Part shown: positions 60,732 through 64,000 of the stretch, piece after piece
How positions within the stretch are numbered: position 1 is the stretch's first letter
How the letters are laid out: each line of letters opens with the position of its first letter
NCBI GenBank assembly: GCA_047974405.1
Contig: JBKECI010000091.1
Span: 13,171 to 77,170, forward strand
Direction of reading: 5' to 3'
Length of the DNA stretch: 64,000 nt
Source of the DNA: UPXZ01 sp047974405
Lineage (GTDB): Bacteria; Bacteroidota; Bacteroidia; Bacteroidales; Paludibacteraceae
Program-made: the position numbers and the translations under genes
Notes under the pieces: model-generated
Seen by the model: only the letters and a program-made list of their open reading frames with translations
Databases searched by the model: none
Told to the model about the DNA's origin: nothing

Positions 60732-61961
60732 ATGAGAAAAAGTGTAGTCATTTTCGCTATTTTACTATTTGTGTCAAGTCCATTTCTTGCTCAAAAAAGA
60801 ACCGACGAAGAAGCGATAAGAGCTGTTGCCGACAACATTCTAAAACAGCCGGTAACACAATTTATAGATGTTGATGATAAGAGTGTTTATAACAATACAG
60901 CTGAAATCCCCGTGGGGAAAGAGGTAAAATTCAAAAGTCCGCTGTCGGAATGGCACTATTCCAACGGGGTGTTGGATATGGCGATGATTACGCTGGGGCA
61001 ATATATCAACGATGAGCGATACGTTGATTATGCAAAAAGTCATGTTGCATTCGGATTTGGTAACTATGCGTATTTTAAAAATACATTTAAAAACGACCGC
61101 AAACACTGGCATTGGCCCTTCGGACAACTCTGGAATATGAAAGAACTGGACGATTGCGGGGCAATGGGAGCAGCAGTAATTGAAGTATATCAATTGGATA
61201 AAAAGAAAGAATATTTTGATTACATCAACAAGGCAGCCAATCATATTATGAACAATCAAATTCGCTTGAGCGATGGTACTCTTTGCCGTACTTTTCCTCA
61301 TTCGATGACCGTTTGGGCAGACGATGCTTATATGGCAACCTCCTTTTTGACCCAAATGGGAAAACTTACCGGAGACAATAAATATTTTGACGAAGCCGCC
61401 AAACAACTTGTCAATATCGATCAATACTTGTGGTGTGCCGAAAAACAACTTTACTACCATTGTTATTATACCGATTTGCAACGAAACGGGGTCGCATTTT
61501 GGGGGCGTGCCAACGGTTGGATTGCCGTTTCGTTGGCAAATTTGATAGACGCCATGCCTGCAAATCATCCGAAACGAACCCAGTTAATTTTGCTTTTGGA
61601 AAAACAAATAGTAGGATTCTCACGCTACCAAAATGCAAACGGAATGTGGAACCAGCTCGTGGACAAGAGTGAGTCGTATGACGAATCGTCGGTAACGGCA
61701 ATGTATGTATATGCTGTAGCAAAGGCAGTTAATAACGGGTGGATAGGGGAAAACTATACAAGTATTGCAAAAGCGGGATGGACCATACTAAAAGAACAGG
61801 AAATAACCCCCGATGGACGCTTTACAAACGTGTGTGTAGGGACGGGAATTAGCGATGATTTACCCTTTTATTACAACCGTCCTGTAGGAGATAACGAAAA
61901 GCACGGATTAGGACTGATAATTGATACCGCTGTGGAAATGATGAAAATGAATAAAAAGTAG
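60732..61961 (+). CDS. GH105 unsaturated rhamnogalacturonyl hydrolase
   Basis: A 409-aa exported (alpha/alpha)6-barrel enzyme; the signal peptide ends FLAQ (about residue 20). Conserved pieces are LSEWHYSNGVLDMAM, WNMKELDDCGAMGAA with an Asp needed for vinyl-ether hydration, MTVWADDAYMATSFLTQMG with the second Asp (near 193), FWGRANGWIAVSLANL and CVGTGISDDLPFYYNRPVG. It removes the 4,5-unsaturated uronic acid left by polysaccharide lyases. Unlike the fusion protein it has no esterase part. 53 bp before the sulfatase start. Confidence 0.9.
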   Translation: MRKSVVIFAILLFVSSPFLAQKRTDEEAIRAVADNILKQPVTQFIDVDDKSVYNNTAEIPVGKEVKFKSPLSEWHYSNGVLDMAMITLGQYINDERYVDYAKSHVAFGFGNYAYFKNTFKNDRKHWHWPFGQLWNMKELDDCGAMGAAVIEVYQLDKKKEYFDYINKAANHIMNNQIRLSDGTLCRTFPHSMTVWADDAYMATSFLTQMGKLTGDNKYFDEAAKQLVNIDQYLWCAEKQLYYHCYYTDLQRNGVAFWGRANGWIAVSLANLIDAMPANHPKRTQLILLLEKQIVGFSRYQNANGMWNQLVDKSESYDESSVTAMYVYAVAKAVNNGWIGENYTSIAKAGWTILKEQEITPDGRFTNVCVGTGISDDLPFYYNRPVGDNEKHGLGLIIDTAVEMMKMNKK

Positions 61962-62014
61962 TGTTGTGTGTAGCTGACAGAAATAGAATTTACCGTACAC
62001 TACTCACTAAACAG

Positions 62015-63394
62015 ATGAGAAACACCAACAAAATACTCCCTTTTGCGCTCGGTTTGTCTGCTCTGGCAGTACAAGCGCAAACGAAAGAACACAAAGATAC
62101 CCGGCCCAATATTATTTTGATTTTGGCGGATGATATGGGCTATGGAGACTTAGGATGTTATGGAAATAAAATAATAAAAACACCCAATATTGATAAATTA
62201 GCTGAAACGGGAGTTCGTTTTACACAGGCGTATTCAGGTTCGGCAGTAAGTTCTCCTTCGCGTTGCTCGCTTCTTACAGGAAAACACACAGGGCACACCA
62301 CCATCAGAGATAATTTTGCAAAACAAGGAGGCATGACCGGATTAAAAAATGGAAATACAATTAGACGAGCCAATATTCTGCCCGAAGATACTACCATTGC
62401 AACTATTTTGAGTGCTTCGGGTTACAAAACGTGTCTGGTAAACAAGTGGCATTTGGATGGATTTAACTCCGAGGCAACACCGCTCAATAGAGGTTTTGAT
62501 GAGTTTTACGGCTGGCTTGTAGTAAACGATTCGTCCAATTTACCATATTACTATCCCTCTCACAGATATTACAATAGAGACTATGTGGAAATCAAAGAAA
62601 ACTTAAACAATACTCGGGGCATTCACAATAGTGATTTATCTGTAAACGAAGGAATTGATTTTATCGAACGAAATAAGGAGTATCCTTTTTTTCTTTATTT
62701 AGCATTTGATGTGCCACATGAACCCTATTTTATTAACAGTACAGAGCCTTACAACTCTATACCTCTGTCAAAAGAAGCAAAACTTTACGCCTCACTCATC
62801 ACACATACCGACAGAGCCATAGGACGATTAATAGATTATTTGGATAAGAATAATCTGAGAAACAATACGCTTATAATTTTTACCTCAGACAACGGTGGGG
62901 CAACTATGGCTCCGATTGAAGAATTGAATTGTAACGGAGGATTGAGAGGACACAAAGCTCAATTGTACGAGGGAGGAATCAAAGAGCCGTTTATTATCAA
63001 TTTTCCAAAAAAAATCAAAGGAAACCAGATAAAAAATAATCTAATTTACTTTCCTGATGTAATGCCCACTTTGGCGGTATTTGCAAATGCAAAATTGCCT
63101 CAATACGTGGACGGAATAAACATAAAACCACTGCTTGATGGAAAAAAAATAAGCAGAGAGAATCGTGTCTTGTACTGGGAATTTCCCGGAATACAAGTTG
63201 CTGTGCGAAAAGGGAGGTGGAAAGCTGTTTCAGTGAAAAAAAATACTCCGTTGGAACTTTATAACATTGAAAAAGACCCGTATGAAACAAACAACTTAGC
63301 AAAAAAATATCCGAAAATTTTGTCGGATTTAGAAATAGAAATAAAAAAAGCACATTCTCCGTCACCATACTGGTCCCTTGATTTCGAAAAATAA
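62015..63394 (+). CDS. Exported Ser-type sulfatase
   Basis: The 459-aa protein has a signal peptide (MRNTNKILPFALGLSALAVQ) and the S1 sulfatase fold. NIILILADDMGYGDLG provides the Asp pair (D39, D40) for calcium. The modification motif is S-S-P-S-R (S79 to R83), within AVSSPSRCSLLTG, so the formylglycine comes from serine and needs an anaerobic maturase (anSME), not seen here. The second metal motif is TSDNGG and HLDG follows GxKxxLVNKW. The frame extends to 61961 upstream, but the ATG at 62015 fits the signal peptide. Substrate probably a sulfated sugar in a rhamnose-rich glycan. Confidence 0.9.
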   Translation: MRNTNKILPFALGLSALAVQAQTKEHKDTRPNIILILADDMGYGDLGCYGNKIIKTPNIDKLAETGVRFTQAYSGSAVSSPSRCSLLTGKHTGHTTIRDNFAKQGGMTGLKNGNTIRRANILPEDTTIATILSASGYKTCLVNKWHLDGFNSEATPLNRGFDEFYGWLVVNDSSNLPYYYPSHRYYNRDYVEIKENLNNTRGIHNSDLSVNEGIDFIERNKEYPFFLYLAFDVPHEPYFINSTEPYNSIPLSKEAKLYASLITHTDRAIGRLIDYLDKNNLRNNTLIIFTSDNGGATMAPIEELNCNGGLRGHKAQLYEGGIKEPFIINFPKKIKGNQIKNNLIYFPDVMPTLAVFANAKLPQYVDGINIKPLLDGKKISRENRVLYWEFPGIQVAVRKGRWKAVSVKKNTPLELYNIEKDPYETNNLAKKYPKILSDLEIEIKKAHSPSPYWSLDFEK

Positions 63395-63446
63395 TTCTCT
63401 ACGTTTCGTAAACAATGCTTTTGAAAAAAAGACGAAAAAACAACAC

Positions 63447-64000
63447 ATGAAAACACATCAAAAACCGATAAATAACAGGTGTTTTAAAATGACAAAAGCA
63501 ATATTCTTTTGCTTGATGGTTTTTGTGTGTGGCACCACCACGGCTCAAATAAATTGGGGTGATGCCCAATGGATAGGTGGAGGAGAAGACGATATGCCTT
63601 TTTATTCCCATTATCTGCCTGTATTCAAAATAAATTATATCGTGCAGTTCAAAGAGTATTCTTCCACAAAATCAGAATTTATTTACGGTGCAAACGATGA
63701 GCGCCTAATGGATAAAAACAAGAATATTTACAATATTCAAAGCAAAAAAGACAGTTCTTTTATTCGTATCGAGTTGGATATTAATATAATTCCGGCCAAA
63801 TTAAATATTTACCGAAAAGGTTATGCTCCAAACGACAAGGGAAATACTCCTTTATTTACATTTGAAATCTCAAATTCAATTATCAATAAAGAAAATAAAT
63901 TTGTTCCTCACACTATATTTATACATTCCAATATGGGAATTACGCAGATTTTTGTTGACGGAGAGAGCAAAACAAATTTAGTAGCAGATATTGTTCTCAA
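63447..64000 (+). CDS. GH78-type alpha-L-rhamnosidase, N-terminal part (cut by window edge)
   Basis: The frame is open from the ATG at 63447 to the window end, 184 codons without a stop. The signal region (MTKAIFFCLMVFVCGTTTA, from the second ATG at 63489) is followed by QINWGDAQWIGGGEDD, FYSHYLPVFKINY and FIYGANDERLMDKNKNIYNI, which match the N-terminal beta domains of GH78 alpha-L-rhamnosidases from Bacteroidota. The catalytic barrel is outside the window. The start could be either ATG. It closes the glycan set, releasing rhamnose for the divergent rha pathway. Confidence 0.75.
   Translation, partial: MKTHQKPINNRCFKMTKAIFFCLMVFVCGTTTAQINWGDAQWIGGGEDDMPFYSHYLPVFKINYIVQFKEYSSTKSEFIYGANDERLMDKNKNIYNIQSKKDSSFIRIELDINIIPAKLNIYRKGYAPNDKGNTPLFTFEISNSIINKENKFVPHTIFIHSNMGITQIFVDGESKTNLVADIVL

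Noticed and set aside
60840..61568. 242-codon minus-strand frame
   Set aside because: Antisense to the GH105 gene; no start signal and no family pattern.
1..64000. tRNA, rRNA, CRISPR arrays, insertion sequences, prophage genes
   Set aside because: Looked for in the gaps and frames; no cloverleaf-like segment, regularly spaced repeat, transposase, integrase or phage structural gene was recognised.

Overview
The window reads as a chromosomal stretch of a Bacteroidales bacterium (phylum Bacteroidota). Grounds: AT-rich DNA; many start regions carry the Bacteroidota -7 element TAnnTTTG, several with TTG 19-21 bp upstream, and no obvious Shine-Dalgarno runs; family content typical of the group (nrfHA with ResB/CcsA, a stand-alone MetH reactivation domain, a fused E1, AraC-controlled rhamnose genes, pectin-type glycan enzymes). 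No rRNA, tRNA, CRISPR array, insertion sequence or prophage was seen. Many starts were moved inward from the longest open frame because the frame opened with TTG or lay upstream of a promoter element.

Layout. 1-9.7 kb: the first 28 codons of leuS, an exported M16 protease, free-methionine-sulfoxide reductase, a DUF4287-like gene, the sufBCD operon and a MATE exporter. 9.7-15 kb: a copper unit (AraC-type regulator with a CxxC metal-binding-like head, copA, copZ), then pyruvate kinase and aroQ. 15-19.2 kb: membrane protein, CorA, MetH activation domain, membrane metallophosphoesterase. 19.3-25.8 kb: a nitrite ammonification cluster (nrfH, nrfA, resB-like, ccsA-like, beta-barrel porin) divergent from a Crp/Fnr regulator. 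26.5-34 kb: lon, DUF4126, a winged-helix gene, an HD hydrolase, tag-priA. 34-45.5 kb: two exported proteins of unknown role, folB, an alpha/beta hydrolase, the overlapping pdxB-dacB-birA set, a secreted endonuclease I, ssb, gamma carbonic anhydrase, an acyltransferase and cdsA. 45.5-51.2 kb: a candidate structured small RNA and a three-gene 2-oxoacid dehydrogenase operon.

51.3-64 kb is a rhamnose and rhamnose-glycan locus. On the minus strand are rhaB-rhaI-rhaT and an AraC regulator. Divergently on the plus strand are a GH105-CE12 fusion, rhaM, a second CE12-type esterase, a second GH105, a Ser-type sulfatase and the start of a GH78 alpha-L-rhamnosidase, which runs off the right edge. Inferred flow: deacetylation, removal of unsaturated uronic acid, possible desulfation and rhamnose release outside the cytoplasm, then uptake, mutarotation, isomerisation and phosphorylation. 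The rhamnulose-1-phosphate aldolase and any SusC/SusD pair are not in the window.

The most distinctive items are the self-contained promoter, hairpin and U-run transcription unit at 45.56-45.72 kb (possibly a 6S/Bacteroidales-1 type RNA), the copper-linked AraC regulator with its built-in CxxC head, the GH105-CE12 fusion beside a sulfatase, and the CorA protein carrying YGTNF instead of YGMNF.
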